Assembly (NCBI RefSeq): GCF_032878955.1
Contig: NZ_CP043839.1
Span: 4,774,001 to 4,838,000, forward strand
Direction of reading: 5' to 3'
Length of the DNA: 64,000 nt
Source: Butyricimonas paravirosa
GTDB lineage: Bacteria > Bacteroidota > Bacteroidia > Bacteroidales > Marinifilaceae
The notes below the pieces were generated by a model that saw nothing but the letters and a program-made list of their open reading frames with translations, searched no databases and had not been told where the DNA came from. A program made the position numbers and the translations under genes. Below are positions 31,617-41,179 of this stretch, piece by piece (position 1 is the stretch's first letter; every line of letters begins with the position of its first letter).

Positions 31617-31624
31617 TATTTTTG
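31617..31624 (+). promoter_or_regulatory. -7 box of the FadL-type porin gene
   Basis: TATTTTTG fits TAnnTTTG. The leader to the ATG at 31701 would be about 70 bases. Confidence 0.35.
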
Positions 31625-31700
31625 CGCCTTAAAATTTAGAAAATAATGATTAGATTGTTTTAATGATTTGATCGTTAAGTAATAATGTAAAAAAGATTTT

Positions 31701-33161
31701 ATGAAGAGATTAGTCATTGCAGTATTGGCTTCTATTTTGAGCATGACGGTTTTTGCCGAAGGATACCAAGTCAATTTGTTAAGCACGAAACAGACCGGAA
31801 TGGGACACGTGGGGACCGGGATGAAATTGGGTGCGGAGAGTATGCATTTTAACCCGGCAGGACTGGTGTTTTTGCGTACCAATATGGATTTTTCATTAGG
31901 TATATCTGCTATCATGGCCAAGGCTAAATATAGTTACGACGGGTATTCGGCCAAGACGGATAACCCGGTAGGAACGCCGCTATACGCTTACGCCGGGTTC
32001 AAGATTTACGATAATTTGGCTGCCGGAATCAGCCTGACCACTCCTTACGGGAACTCCTTGAAGTGGCCGAAGAACTGGGCCGGGGCAGGGTTGATTCAGG
32101 ATATTAGCCTGAAATCATACGTGATTCAACCAACGCTTTCTTATAAGATCACGGATCGTTTGAGTATCGGTGTCGGTTTGCAACTGGCTTGGGGAAACGT
32201 GAATCTTTCTAGGGCATTGATGGGGGCGAGCGATTTGCAGGGGATAGGAACGAAGTTTGAAAGTTTATTACCATTGTTGGCAGGTGTTCCCTCGAATATA
32301 ATTCCGGATGCGGATAAACAGGCAATGCAGGAGATGGTTGCATTGATGAAAGGGACGGAGGTTCCACCGGCTTATGCTCGTTTGGAAGGAAATGCACACA
32401 TGAGAGTGGGTTTTAACGTGGGAATCATGTACGATATTTGTGATAAAGTGACTGTCGGTTTGTCTTATCGTTCCAAGATCAAAATGCGGGTAAAAGAAGG
32501 GGAGGCATCGTTAAATTATGCCAACCGTCGTATTGAAGATTTGTTTGCCAATATGGAAGATTTGCTTGCTAAATACGGTCCGATGTTGAATCAGTTACCG
32601 GGAGTGACGATCCCGAATATCTCTATCCCGAAGTATGATGAGGGTACTTTCCATGCAGAATTGCCTTTACCTTCCAACACGACGTTGGGAGTGAGCTATC
32701 GTCCCACTGATCGTTGGGAATTGGCACTGGATTTACAATACGTGGGATGGAATGCTTACGATTCTTTGAACGTGTATTTTAACGAGGCGGAATTGGGAAT
32801 CGCACCGATTAAAGCGGAGAAAGATTATAAAAATTCAATGACTTACCGTATCGGGGCAAGCTACAAGACAACCGATCGTTTGGTGTTACGTGCCGGAGTA
32901 TATTATGACCAAAGCCCGATTCGTAAGAAGTTGTACAACCCGGAAACTCCGGGAATGGACAAATTAGGGCTTTCTGCCGGATTGACTTTCGAGCCTTACA
33001 AGGGATTGCAATTTGACGTGGCTTTCCTTTACATTCAAGGGTTCAGCCAACACGGAAAGTACCCGTACAAGAACGTGGTCACGGGAGCGGATGAAATGTT
33101 CGAGGGAAAATATAAATCCACGGCATTCTCGCCATCAATAGGTATTTCTTATCGGTTCTAA
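31701..33161 (+). CDS. FadL/OmpP1-type outer-membrane transport protein
   Basis: A 486-residue outer-membrane channel for hydrophobic molecules. The signal peptide (about 1-19, SMTVFAEG) precedes the hatch segment with QTGMGHVGTGMKLGAESM and the family signature HFNPAGL. The second half consists of amphipathic strands ending in the outer-membrane signature SIGISYRF. It contains an insertion (about 165-220) rich in methionine and proline. A terminator follows at 33165-33191. Substrate is unknown; long-chain fatty acids are the usual one. Confidence 0.92.
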   Translation: MKRLVIAVLASILSMTVFAEGYQVNLLSTKQTGMGHVGTGMKLGAESMHFNPAGLVFLRTNMDFSLGISAIMAKAKYSYDGYSAKTDNPVGTPLYAYAGFKIYDNLAAGISLTTPYGNSLKWPKNWAGAGLIQDISLKSYVIQPTLSYKITDRLSIGVGLQLAWGNVNLSRALMGASDLQGIGTKFESLLPLLAGVPSNIIPDADKQAMQEMVALMKGTEVPPAYARLEGNAHMRVGFNVGIMYDICDKVTVGLSYRSKIKMRVKEGEASLNYANRRIEDLFANMEDLLAKYGPMLNQLPGVTIPNISIPKYDEGTFHAELPLPSNTTLGVSYRPTDRWELALDLQYVGWNAYDSLNVYFNEAELGIAPIKAEKDYKNSMTYRIGASYKTTDRLVLRAGVYYDQSPIRKKLYNPETPGMDKLGLSAGLTFEPYKGLQFDVAFLYIQGFSQHGKYPYKNVVTGADEMFEGKYKSTAFSPSIGISYRF

Positions 33162-33164
33162 TAT

Positions 33165-33191
33165 AAGAGGAGGGGTTTTATCCCTCCTCTT
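33165..33191 (+). terminator. Intrinsic terminator after the porin gene
   Basis: AAGAGGAGGG (33165-33174) pairs with CCCTCCTCTT (33182-33191); the T-run is weak (TGTTTATAA). Confidence 0.65.
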
Positions 33192-33293
33192 TGTTTATAA
33201 ACCTTATGGACTTTATAAACTTTTATTTTTAACCGGGAACGGAACGATTCAATGAAATATCACGTATAACTGAAGATAAAAGTTATTACGTGT

Positions 33294-34592
33294 ATGGAAG
33301 CAATGAGCAATATTCCTAGTAAAGGAACTAAAAAACGAGTTGTTATTGTGGGGGGTGGTTTTGGAGGGTTGAAATTGGCTCGTCGGTTGAATGACCGGGA
33401 TTTTCAAGTTATATTATTAGATCGAAATAATTATCACCTTTTCCAGCCTTTGCTGTATCAGGTGGCAACATCGGGAATTGAGCCGAGTGCGATCTCTTTC
33501 CCTTTCCGAAAGATTTTCAAGAGACGACATGATTTTCACGTGCGGATATGCACGGCAGAAAGGGTGATCCCGCAGGAAAATCGTTTGGAGACTTCCATCG
33601 GGGATGTTTCTTATGATTATTTGGTAATTGCCACAGGGGCAGGAACGAACTATTTCGGGGATCAGACGTTGGCACAACGGACGATGCAGTTGAAAACGAC
33701 GTCGGATGCCTTGTTTAACCGGAACCGGATGATCGAGAGCTTCGAGCGGGCGTTGAACACGTCGGATGCGGAAGAACGGAGGCATTGGCTGACGTTCGTG
33801 ATTGTGGGAGGTGGGGCCACGGGAATCGAGTTGGCAGGTGCTTTAGCGGAGATGAGGAAGTTCGTGTTGCCGAAGGATTACCCGGAATTGGATTGGAACG
33901 AGATGCGGATTCTCCTGGTAGACGGGGGAGAACGGTTGCTGAACGCTTTTTCGGGGAAATCCTCGGAGGACGTTATTCGGAATTTGAAGAATATGAAGGT
34001 AGAGGTACTGTTGAAAAAGCTCGTGAAAGAGTATGACGGAAAGAAATTGACGTTCGTGGATGGTGAACAGGTTGTTACGAACAACGTGTTCTGGGTGGCT
34101 GGGGTGAAGGCGAACAGTTTGGAAGGGTTACCTCAAGATGTCTACGGTCGGGGAAATCGTCTTCTCGTGGACGAGTTCAACCGGGTACAGGGGATGGCGG
34201 ATATATTCGCATTGGGGGATACCGCCTTGATGGTGGCGGAGAACTACCCGAACGGTCACCCGCAAGTCGTGCAGCCTTCCATACAGCAGGCTAGTTTGTT
34301 GGCGAAGAATTTACGACACATGATCAAGGGGAAACCCTTGCGTCCTTTTAAATACATGAACAAGGGATCCATGGCCACGATCGGGAGGAATGACGCCGTG
34401 GCAGAGATTTCCGGTATTCGTTTCAGTGGATTTTTTGCCTGGTTATTGTGGCTGTTGGTTCACTTGATGAGTATCGTGGGGGTGAAAAACCGATTGTTTA
34501 TATTTATCAACTGGATGTGGAGTTACGTGACGTACGACCAGTCATTGCGGTTGTTGATAAAGCCCGAGGTGAAAAAAAGCGACCCGTTCTGA
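33294..34592 (+). CDS. Type II NADH dehydrogenase (NDH-2)
   Basis: A 432-residue single-subunit flavoprotein that passes electrons from NADH to quinone without pumping protons. The first dinucleotide motif is RVVIVGGGFGGLKLARRL (FAD) and the second FVIVGGGATGIELAGALAE (NADH, about residue 165). Also visible are LLYQVATSGIEPSAI, the FALGDTA element (FAD) and VQPSIQQASLLAKNL. The C-terminus (about 370-425, FFAWLLWLLVHLMSIVG, IFINWMWSYVTYD) is the membrane-attachment region of bacterial NDH-2. A second ATG at codon 4 (33303) could also serve as start. Confidence 0.93.
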   Translation: MEAMSNIPSKGTKKRVVIVGGGFGGLKLARRLNDRDFQVILLDRNNYHLFQPLLYQVATSGIEPSAISFPFRKIFKRRHDFHVRICTAERVIPQENRLETSIGDVSYDYLVIATGAGTNYFGDQTLAQRTMQLKTTSDALFNRNRMIESFERALNTSDAEERRHWLTFVIVGGGATGIELAGALAEMRKFVLPKDYPELDWNEMRILLVDGGERLLNAFSGKSSEDVIRNLKNMKVEVLLKKLVKEYDGKKLTFVDGEQVVTNNVFWVAGVKANSLEGLPQDVYGRGNRLLVDEFNRVQGMADIFALGDTALMVAENYPNGHPQVVQPSIQQASLLAKNLRHMIKGKPLRPFKYMNKGSMATIGRNDAVAEISGIRFSGFFAWLLWLLVHLMSIVGVKNRLFIFINWMWSYVTYDQSLRLLIKPEVKKSDPF

Positions 34593-34600
34593 GTCGCTTT
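34576..34600. terminator. Bidirectional terminator between NDH-2 and bacterioferritin
   Basis: AAAGCGAC (34576-34583) pairs with GTCGCTTT (34593-34600); the NDH-2 stop codon lies in the loop. The A-run before and T-run after suit both directions. Confidence 0.65.
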
Positions 34601-34609
34601 CTTAATCAT

Positions 34610-35119
34610 TTATTCTCCTGCGGGAGCGGTTCCCACGGCCACGCTTTTACTGCGTTCAACAGATTGCAGGGCCAAATAATTGGCTCCGAATTTCTCCAAG
34701 TTGTCCAGTTCTGTTTCATACTGATCTTGGTGAATTTCTTCTTCGGCAACAAGCGTTTCGAATAGTTTCTTGGATACGGCATCCGCATTGGCAGCACATT
34801 CTTGAGCCCAAGCGTTATAGTCGTTTACACTACCTTCTTCCATGGCCGTGGCCAATTCCAGCATTTCTTTCGGTTCGTGGATTTTCTGAACATCCCCGGA
34901 TGTTTTCATTTCCACTTCTCCTTTCAAGAACAAGATACGTTCTGAAAGCTGTTCCACGTGCATCATCTCTTGGATGGCGGTACGTTTGAATAACCCGGAC
35001 AACAGGTCGTAGCCCATATCGTCACAACGGAAGTGAAAATACATGTACTGGTGTACGGCAAGCAATTCGTCGGCAACTGCTTTGTTTAATAATTCAATGC
35101 TTTTTTCCTTTCTACTCAT
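34610..35119 (-). CDS. Bacterioferritin-like iron storage protein
   Basis: A 169-residue four-helix ferritin-like protein. The diiron residues appear in ADELLAVHQYMYFHF (helix A), IQEMMHVEQLSERILFLKG (helix B, ExxH) and VAEEEIHQDQYETELDNLE (helix D, ExxxHxxQ). The helix B pattern with paired methionines is as in bacterioferritin, where a methionine binds haem between subunits; whether haem is bound here cannot be told. The gene is single and converges with NDH-2. Confidence 0.88.
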   Translation of the reverse strand: MSRKEKSIELLNKAVADELLAVHQYMYFHFRCDDMGYDLLSGLFKRTAIQEMMHVEQLSERILFLKGEVEMKTSGDVQKIHEPKEMLELATAMEEGSVNDYNAWAQECAANADAVSKKLFETLVAEEEIHQDQYETELDNLEKFGANYLALQSVERSKSVAVGTAPAGE

Positions 35120-35184
35120 AATAGCTAAATGTTAGTAGTTTTACGATTCGCTAAATTAAGAAATAAAAGTGGCATATCCTAAAT

Positions 35185-35215
35185 TTTGTCTTGGAATTAA
35201 AAAAGTGTACATTTG
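35185..35215 (+). promoter_or_regulatory. Promoter of the B12-radical SAM gene
   Basis: TTTG (35185-35188), 19 bases, then TACATTTG (35208-35215): a full match in sequence and spacing to the Bacteroidetes consensus. The leader to the ATG at 35237 is about 15 bases. Confidence 0.7.
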
Positions 35216-35236
35216 TTTAATCATAAATTCAAGATA

Positions 35237-37432
35237 ATGAATGTTTCCCCTAAGGTGTTGCTGGTGACACCACCGTTTACGCAGTTGAATACACCTTACC
35301 CGGCGATGATGTATTTGAAAGGTTTTTTGAACACGAAAGGAGTTGATTCCGTGCAGGTTGATTTGAGCTTGGAAGTGATTCTGGAAATATTTTCATCTCG
35401 GGGGCTACATGAGCTTTTTCAACAGGTGGCAGCCCGGGAAATTCGTTTGTCGGATAACGCCCGGCGTATTTTTGCCTTGCAGGAGGAGTACAAGCGCACA
35501 ATTGATGCGGTCATGGCTTTTCTGCAAGGAAGGAACCGGACGCTGGCTTACTCGATTTGCGAATCTTATTTTCTACCCCGGGCAAGTCGTTTCGAGCAGG
35601 AGGAAGATACGGAATGGGCCTTCGGGGTGATGGGGTTGGAGGATAAAGCTCGTTACCTTTCCACCTTGTACTTGGAAGATTTGTCCGATTTCTTGCAAGA
35701 GACCGTGGATGAGCATTTCGGGTTTAGTCGTTACGCGGAGCATCTGGGGCGTTCGGCCTCTTCTTTTGATGAGTTGAATGCGGAGCTGGCAAAGCCCTTG
35801 ACTTTCACGGATCATTACCTGATAAGGCTGCTTGCGGCCCGGATGAAAGAGTATCGTCCGGAGGTGGTGGCTATCACAGTCCCGTTCCCCGGGAATCTTT
35901 ATAGTGCTTTGCGTTGCGGGGAGTGGATCAAGGTTAATTACCCGGAAGTCACGGTGGTGATGGGTGGGGGATTTGCCAACACGGAATTGCGGTCGTTGGC
36001 AGATGTGCGTTTCTTCCACTTTACCGATTACTTGTTGTTGGATGACGGTGAGTTGCCGTTATGGCGTTTGCTTGAACACGTGACGGGACAGATCGGGGAT
36101 TCCGATTTGGTACGCACATTTTGCTTACGAGACGGGAGGGTCGAGTTTTTGAATGATGAGTCGGCCGTGATGATCCCGCAGAAGGAAGTCGGCGTACCCG
36201 ATTATTCCGGATTGTTGTTAGACAGGTATGTTTCGGTGATCGAGATCGTAAACCCGATGCATAAGTTATGGAGTGACGGACGATGGAATAAACTGACTCT
36301 GGCTCACGGGTGTTATTGGGGAAGATGTAGTTTTTGTGACGGGAGTCTGGACTATATCCGGCGCTATGAACCGAACGAGGTGAAAACGATTGTTGACCGA
36401 ATGGAACAAGTGATGGCACAGACGGGGGAAGGTGGTTTCCATTTTGTTGACGAGGCTGCACCTCCCGCTTTATTGAAAGAGATGGCACTGGAAATATTGC
36501 GCCGAAGACTGACGGTCGTCTGGTGGGGGAATATCCGTTTTGAACGGGCTTATACACGGGATTTGTGCCGTTTACTGAAGGCATCCGGCTGTATTGCCGT
36601 GTCGGGCGGGGTAGAGGTTGCGTCTGACCGGGTGTTGGGCCTGATCAATAAAGGGGTTACTCTGGAGCAACTGACCCGTTCGGCCAATCATTTCACGGGG
36701 ACGGGAATCATGGTTCACGCTTACTTGATGTATGGTTTCCCGACGGAGACAACACAGGAAACTGTCGATTCGCTTGAAGTGGTGCGCCAGTTATTCGAGC
36801 TGGGATATATCCATTCCGGTTTTTGGCATCGTTTTGCCATGACTGCGCATAGTCCGGTAGGTTTGTGTCCCGAACGATTTGGAACCCGGGTTACGGAACC
36901 GCCTTTCGGGGGCTTTGCCCGGAATGACGTGGCGTTCGAGGATTTACAAGGAGGTGATCATGACGAACTGGGGGGTGGATTAAGTCGTTCACTATATAAT
37001 TATATGCGGGGAGTGGGGTTTGACTTGCCTTTACAAAAATGGTTTGACTGCAAGATTCCGGCAACCACGATTCCGCCTCGCTTTGTCGCACACATGGCGG
37101 AAGAACAGGAACCCGTGGAAAAATTACATTCCCGGCGCCTATACTGGTTAGGAGGTCGGGTGGAGTTGGGGCCGGAGAGCGTGAAAAAAGGAAAATATTC
37201 GATCGTGTTATTGCTACATACGAATAACCGGGAGATGGCGATCAAAATGAGGGGTGACTGGGCTCATTTTATCCACGAGTCGCTGATGCAGGTGGGAGTG
37301 GATGCAGTGAATCCTTATCTGCTGGAAGACTTTAGTCGGAATTACGAGATCCTGTTTAACGATGACTTCCTGCCTTTCTGGTATAGTAAAGAGATGCAGG
37401 CGATCCGGGATCATGGTTTGTTACTGCTTTAA
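35237..37432 (+). CDS. B12-binding-domain radical SAM protein
   Basis: About 731 residues from the ATG at 35237 (MNVSPKVLLVTPPFTQLNTP). The N-terminal half contains a cobalamin-binding-like Rossmann fold (VTVPFPGNLYSALRCGEWIK, VTVVMGGGFANTELRSL). The radical SAM core begins at LAHGCYWGRCSFCDGS; its cysteines are Cys359, Cys364 and Cys367, a CX4CX2C spacing in place of the usual CX3CX2C. Further motifs are GFHFVDEAAPPALL, ISGGVEVA-like SGGVEVASDRVLGLINKG and MYGFPTETTQETVDSL. A C-terminal domain of about 180 residues is of unknown type. The gene stands alone, so substrate cannot be inferred. Confidence 0.88.
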   Translation: MNVSPKVLLVTPPFTQLNTPYPAMMYLKGFLNTKGVDSVQVDLSLEVILEIFSSRGLHELFQQVAAREIRLSDNARRIFALQEEYKRTIDAVMAFLQGRNRTLAYSICESYFLPRASRFEQEEDTEWAFGVMGLEDKARYLSTLYLEDLSDFLQETVDEHFGFSRYAEHLGRSASSFDELNAELAKPLTFTDHYLIRLLAARMKEYRPEVVAITVPFPGNLYSALRCGEWIKVNYPEVTVVMGGGFANTELRSLADVRFFHFTDYLLLDDGELPLWRLLEHVTGQIGDSDLVRTFCLRDGRVEFLNDESAVMIPQKEVGVPDYSGLLLDRYVSVIEIVNPMHKLWSDGRWNKLTLAHGCYWGRCSFCDGSLDYIRRYEPNEVKTIVDRMEQVMAQTGEGGFHFVDEAAPPALLKEMALEILRRRLTVVWWGNIRFERAYTRDLCRLLKASGCIAVSGGVEVASDRVLGLINKGVTLEQLTRSANHFTGTGIMVHAYLMYGFPTETTQETVDSLEVVRQLFELGYIHSGFWHRFAMTAHSPVGLCPERFGTRVTEPPFGGFARNDVAFEDLQGGDHDELGGGLSRSLYNYMRGVGFDLPLQKWFDCKIPATTIPPRFVAHMAEEQEPVEKLHSRRLYWLGGRVELGPESVKKGKYSIVLLLHTNNREMAIKMRGDWAHFIHESLMQVGVDAVNPYLLEDFSRNYEILFNDDFLPFWYSKEMQAIRDHGLLLL

Positions 37433-37508
37433 CCACATCCCCATGAATAGGGGTTGGCGGGGGTAAATTTAATCATATATAGGGATTTACCGGTATTGTC
37501 GGGTGCGC

Positions 37509-37516
37509 TATCTTTG
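37509..37516 (+). promoter_or_regulatory. -7 box of the flavodoxin gene
   Basis: TATCTTTG fits TAnnTTTG; a TTTA (37486-37489) lies 19 bases upstream. The leader to the ATG at 37546 is about 25 bases. Confidence 0.5.
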
Positions 37517-37545
37517 TCATGTACAAAATAAAATAATACATCGAG

Positions 37546-38052
37546 ATGAAGAAAGTTGGAATATTTTATGGCTCCACAACGGGAGCAACCGAAGGAGTAG
37601 CTGAAACGATTGCGGCTCGATTGGGTGTTGCAAGTGAAGATATACATAACGTGGGAACTACAAAAGTGGACGAGGTCGACAAGTACGATGTTTTGTTACT
37701 GGGTAGTTCTACATGGGGAATCGGAGAGTTGCAGGATGATTGGAACGATTTCTTGGATAAGCTGAAAGCGAAGAATTTGTCGGGTAAGACCGTGGCAATC
37801 TTCGGATGCGGGGATTCTGCCTCTTTTGGCGGGTCATTCTGCGATGCTATCGGAATAATTTATAACGAGCTACAAGGAAGTGGGTGTCAATTTGCCGGTT
37901 CGGTGGATACCGACGGGTATAGTTACGACTCTTCCGAGGCTTGTGTGGATGGTCAGTTCGTGGGGCTTCCCTTGGATGAATCCAATGAATCTGACCAGAC
38001 TGATAAGAGAATAGATGCTTGGATTAGTGGTTTAAAGCAAGTGATCTGTTGA
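37546..38052 (+). CDS. Flavodoxin
   Basis: A 168-residue FMN-binding electron carrier. The phosphate-binding loop is FYGSTTGATEGVAE (about 7-20), the 50s loop LLGSSTWGIGELQDDWNDF, and the 90s region AIFGCGDSASFGGSFCDAIG; the tail DESNESDQTDKRIDAWISGL is typical. It is of the long-chain type. Flavodoxins replace ferredoxin under iron limitation; nearby bacterioferritin and NDH-2 fit general iron/redox functions, but the genes are not in one operon. Confidence 0.95.
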   Translation: MKKVGIFYGSTTGATEGVAETIAARLGVASEDIHNVGTTKVDEVDKYDVLLLGSSTWGIGELQDDWNDFLDKLKAKNLSGKTVAIFGCGDSASFGGSFCDAIGIIYNELQGSGCQFAGSVDTDGYSYDSSEACVDGQFVGLPLDESNESDQTDKRIDAWISGLKQVIC

Positions 38053-38076
38053 GTCTAGTTGTTGTTTTTGATTTAA

Positions 38077-38110
38077 GAAAGCGTGTTAAAAGGCATTTTA
38101 ACACGCTTTC
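38077..38110. terminator. Bidirectional terminator between flavodoxin and ppx
   Basis: A perfect 15-bp stem (GAAAGCGTGTTAAAA 38077-38091 with TTTTAACACGCTTTC 38096-38110) with loop GGCA. It serves the converging genes on both sides. Confidence 0.8.
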
Positions 38111-38122
38111 TGCTTGTAAAGT

Positions 38123-39025
38123 CTATACTCTCCCTCTCTTTTCCTCCTCGTATAGCAACCGGATGATCCCGTCAGATAATCCGAGTTTGGGGACGATGAT
38201 TTCATTTATCTTGCATATTTTTCCCACGGTGAGGAATATTTTCATGGCGGGTATGATCACGTCGGCCCGGTAGGTGTTCAGTTTCATGATCCGTTCCCGT
38301 TCTTCGAGGTTGAAGGATTTCATGTATTCGTAAAGAATATCCAGTTCCTGGTATGTGATTCGTTCCCGTTCCTTTTTATTCAGTAATTTATGAATCTTGT
38401 TGATATTTCCGCCCGACCCGATAATGGCATCCGGGGTATATTTTTCCGTGATGTTTTTCAACCATTTTTTGAAGTGTTTCATCTCCTCTTTGTCCACGGC
38501 GTCATTTAACATACGCACGGTTCCCAGCGGAAAAGAACAAGCCTCGACCTTGACGGATTTACTATAAACAATTACTTCGGTGCTACCGCCACCGACATCC
38601 ACGTACAAGTAGGTTTTGTCATCATCCACCACCTCGTTCATGCCCCCGGCGAAAATGGTTTCTGCCTCTTTGGTCCCGCTGATGATTTCAATGTTTAGGT
38701 CACACTCTTTTTGTATCTGTTCGGCCACGGATTTACCGTTTCGAGCCTCTCGCATGGCACAGGTCGCGTATGCCTTGTAGCTTTCCACGTTGAATGCAGA
38801 CATGATATACGAGAATCCCTGCATGGTTTCGCATAGGCGTTTCCCTTTCTGTTGTCCTATTTCTCCTGTTGTGAATACGTCTTCTCCTAACCGGATGGGT
38901 ACTCGCAGAAAGGCTATTTTTTTGAACAGGGTTTCCGTGGGGTATTCTTCCACGTTGGATATGAAAAGTCGGATTGCATTCGTGCCGATATCGATAGCGG
39001 CTAGTGTTTTCGTGTTTATGGTCAT
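38123..39025 (-). CDS. ppx: Exopolyphosphatase (Ppx/GppA family)
   Basis: A 300-residue phosphatase of the actin-like ATPase superfamily that degrades polyphosphate or pppGpp. Motifs: AAIDIGTNAIRLFI (phosphate 1), KGKRLCETMQGFSYI, GTKEAETIFAGG, YVDVGGGSTEVIVY (phosphate 2) and IIGSGGNINKIHKL. It is of the short, one-module type. The start ATG overlaps the stop of ppk by 4 bases (39022-39025), so the two are translationally coupled. Confidence 0.94.
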   Translation of the reverse strand: MTINTKTLAAIDIGTNAIRLFISNVEEYPTETLFKKIAFLRVPIRLGEDVFTTGEIGQQKGKRLCETMQGFSYIMSAFNVESYKAYATCAMREARNGKSVAEQIQKECDLNIEIISGTKEAETIFAGGMNEVVDDDKTYLYVDVGGGSTEVIVYSKSVKVEACSFPLGTVRMLNDAVDKEEMKHFKKWLKNITEKYTPDAIIGSGGNINKIHKLLNKKERERITYQELDILYEYMKSFNLEERERIMKLNTYRADVIIPAMKIFLTVGKICKINEIIVPKLGLSDGIIRLLYEEEKRGRV

Positions 39026-41091
39026 TTTTGTGTTTCGTTTTGTGATGCGTAAAAATTGTATAGTGCCACTTGTGAGCGAGTTTGCAGGTCTGTTTCATCC
39101 GGTGAGGAAGGTGACACCCGCTGATTTATAACCTCTAAATTCAGGTTCCGGGCTTTTACCTTGTCTTTCCACTGGATGGAAAAAGTATTCTTTAGCGTGT
39201 TCAGTATGGTTTTATCTTGAATCGGGATACCGACTTCCACTCTGCGGCTCAGATTGCGGGTCATCCAGTCTGCGCTGAGAATAAACGCCTTTTCTTTTCC
39301 CCCATTGTAAAACAAGGTCAGGCGGGCGTGTTCAAGGTATTTATCCACGATACTGATGGCTCTGATGTTGTCGCTTAGGCCTTTTACTTCGGGCATCAAG
39401 CAACAGGCTCCCCGCACGATTAGGCGTACACGTACCCCGGCTTTACTGGCCTTGTAGAGTAGTCCGATCATCCGTTCGTCCGTGAGGCTGTTACATTTTA
39501 CGTAAATGTAAGCCTTTTTCCCGTCTTTAGCATTTTTGATTTCGTTGTCGATCAAGGATTCGAAACGTTCCCGCATATTGTATGGGGAGACCAGTAGCAG
39601 GTCCGTATCGAGTTGTTTGTAATTATTTTGTAGGAACTCGAAGACACGTTCCGCATCTTCCGCCACGGTCCGGTTGGCAGTGAACAGGCTGAAATCACTG
39701 TATATTTTGGCGGTGTCCTCGTTGAAATTTCCGGTTCCCACGTGTACATATCCCTTTAATTGAGAGCCTTCCCGCCGTTTGACCAAGGCGAGTTTGCAAT
39801 GGACCTTCAATCCCGGTATCCCGTAAATTACTTTTACTCCGGCTTGTCTTAATGCCTCTGCATTGTCGATATTTCTGGCCTCGTCGAATCGGGCCAGTAA
39901 TTCCAGTAACACGACGACCTTTTTCCCGTTCTTGGCGGCATTGATTAGCGTGTTGATGATTTTTGACCTTTCGGCCGTGCGGTATAGCGTGATGTAAATT
40001 GAATCCGTGTGCGGGTCCATGGCGGCTTCCCGCATAAAGTCGATGAAATGGTTGAACGTGTGATAGGGATAATTTAACAAAATGTCCTGTTTCCGGATCA
40101 CGTCGATCACGCTGGAAAAAGGTTTAAAGGCTGGATGGCGTAACGGGGAAACCTCTTCGTATTCTAATTCCGGATTAATTTTAGGAAATTTCATCAGATC
40201 TCGCATCAGATGATAGCGTCCGCCGGGGGTAAGATTACCACTTTTACTTAGTCCTAACTTGTCAGTGAGGATGTTAAGCAGATCTCCGGGCATCGCCTCG
40301 TCGTAGACGAGACGAACGGGACGGCCATAAAGTCTTTTATTCAATCCTTGTTCCATTTTTTCAACAAGGCTTTTCGATACGTCGTCATCTAGTGTCAGCT
40401 CTGCATCCCGCATGAACTTGAAGGTGTAGGCCGAGATCTCGTCGTACGAGAACATGAAAAATATATCATCCAGACAAAGACGGATGATGTCATCAATGAA
40501 GATGATCCGGGTATTGTCGTTGGGGGAAGGCAGTACGATGAACCGGGGTGAGAGGCTGTTGTGTGGTATTTCGATGATGGCGTATCGGTTGTTCTTCGTA
40601 GAATTCTTGTTGACCATTTTAACGGCATGATAGATGCGCTCGTCTTGCAGGTAAGGGAGACGGACGCTTTTTCTCAACATCAGCGGAACGAGTAACGGAC
40701 TGATTTTCTCCGAGAAATATTGTCTGCAGAATTGTTTTTCGTTTTCATCCAGAGCATTTTCATGAACCACGTAGATGTGGTGGCTGACCATTTCGTCCAG
40801 GATTTGCGTGTAGGTGTTCTCGAATTCTTTTTGGGATTCACAGACTTTTTCCGACACCTTGCGTTGTAGTTCCAGCGAGGTTAGGTTTCCGGAGAGTTTT
40901 TTATCCTTTTCTTTCTTTTTCTTGTCCAGCCGTTCCAGGTTGGCAACTCTCACCTTGAAAAATTCATCTTGATTGTTGGAATAGATTCCGAGGAAACGGA
41001 GGCGTTGTATAAGCGGGACGCTCTTATCCTGGGCTTCCTGCATCACACGTTCGTTAAACGAAAGCCAACTTAATTCTCTATTGTATAACAT
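39022..41091 (-). CDS. ppk1: Polyphosphate kinase 1
   Basis: A 689-residue enzyme that makes polyphosphate from ATP. The N domain starts YNRELSWLSFNERVMQEAQD; the head domain follows; the two phospholipase-D-like C domains carry the active-site histidines: IPGLKVHCKLALVKRR, then HVGTGNFNEDTAKIYSDF, and in the second domain ARLTLFYNGGKEKAFILSAD with MTRNLSRRVEVGIPI. Length matches the family. It forms a ppk-ppx operon, which pairs polyphosphate synthesis with its breakdown. Confidence 0.96.
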   Translation of the reverse strand: MLYNRELSWLSFNERVMQEAQDKSVPLIQRLRFLGIYSNNQDEFFKVRVANLERLDKKKKEKDKKLSGNLTSLELQRKVSEKVCESQKEFENTYTQILDEMVSHHIYVVHENALDENEKQFCRQYFSEKISPLLVPLMLRKSVRLPYLQDERIYHAVKMVNKNSTKNNRYAIIEIPHNSLSPRFIVLPSPNDNTRIIFIDDIIRLCLDDIFFMFSYDEISAYTFKFMRDAELTLDDDVSKSLVEKMEQGLNKRLYGRPVRLVYDEAMPGDLLNILTDKLGLSKSGNLTPGGRYHLMRDLMKFPKINPELEYEEVSPLRHPAFKPFSSVIDVIRKQDILLNYPYHTFNHFIDFMREAAMDPHTDSIYITLYRTAERSKIINTLINAAKNGKKVVVLLELLARFDEARNIDNAEALRQAGVKVIYGIPGLKVHCKLALVKRREGSQLKGYVHVGTGNFNEDTAKIYSDFSLFTANRTVAEDAERVFEFLQNNYKQLDTDLLLVSPYNMRERFESLIDNEIKNAKDGKKAYIYVKCNSLTDERMIGLLYKASKAGVRVRLIVRGACCLMPEVKGLSDNIRAISIVDKYLEHARLTLFYNGGKEKAFILSADWMTRNLSRRVEVGIPIQDKTILNTLKNTFSIQWKDKVKARNLNLEVINQRVSPSSPDETDLQTRSQVALYNFYASQNETQK

Positions 41092-41179
41092 ACTTCATCT
41101 AGTATAACATTCTGTTTTTTACGAGGACAAAGTAGGTGCAGAATTGTTACATTTGAATGAAAATAATGTTGCAATGAAG

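Noticed and set aside
37433..37470. Possible terminator after the radical SAM gene (CCCC/GGGG pair)
   Set aside because: The stem is only four to five pairs and has no T-run; not enough to call.
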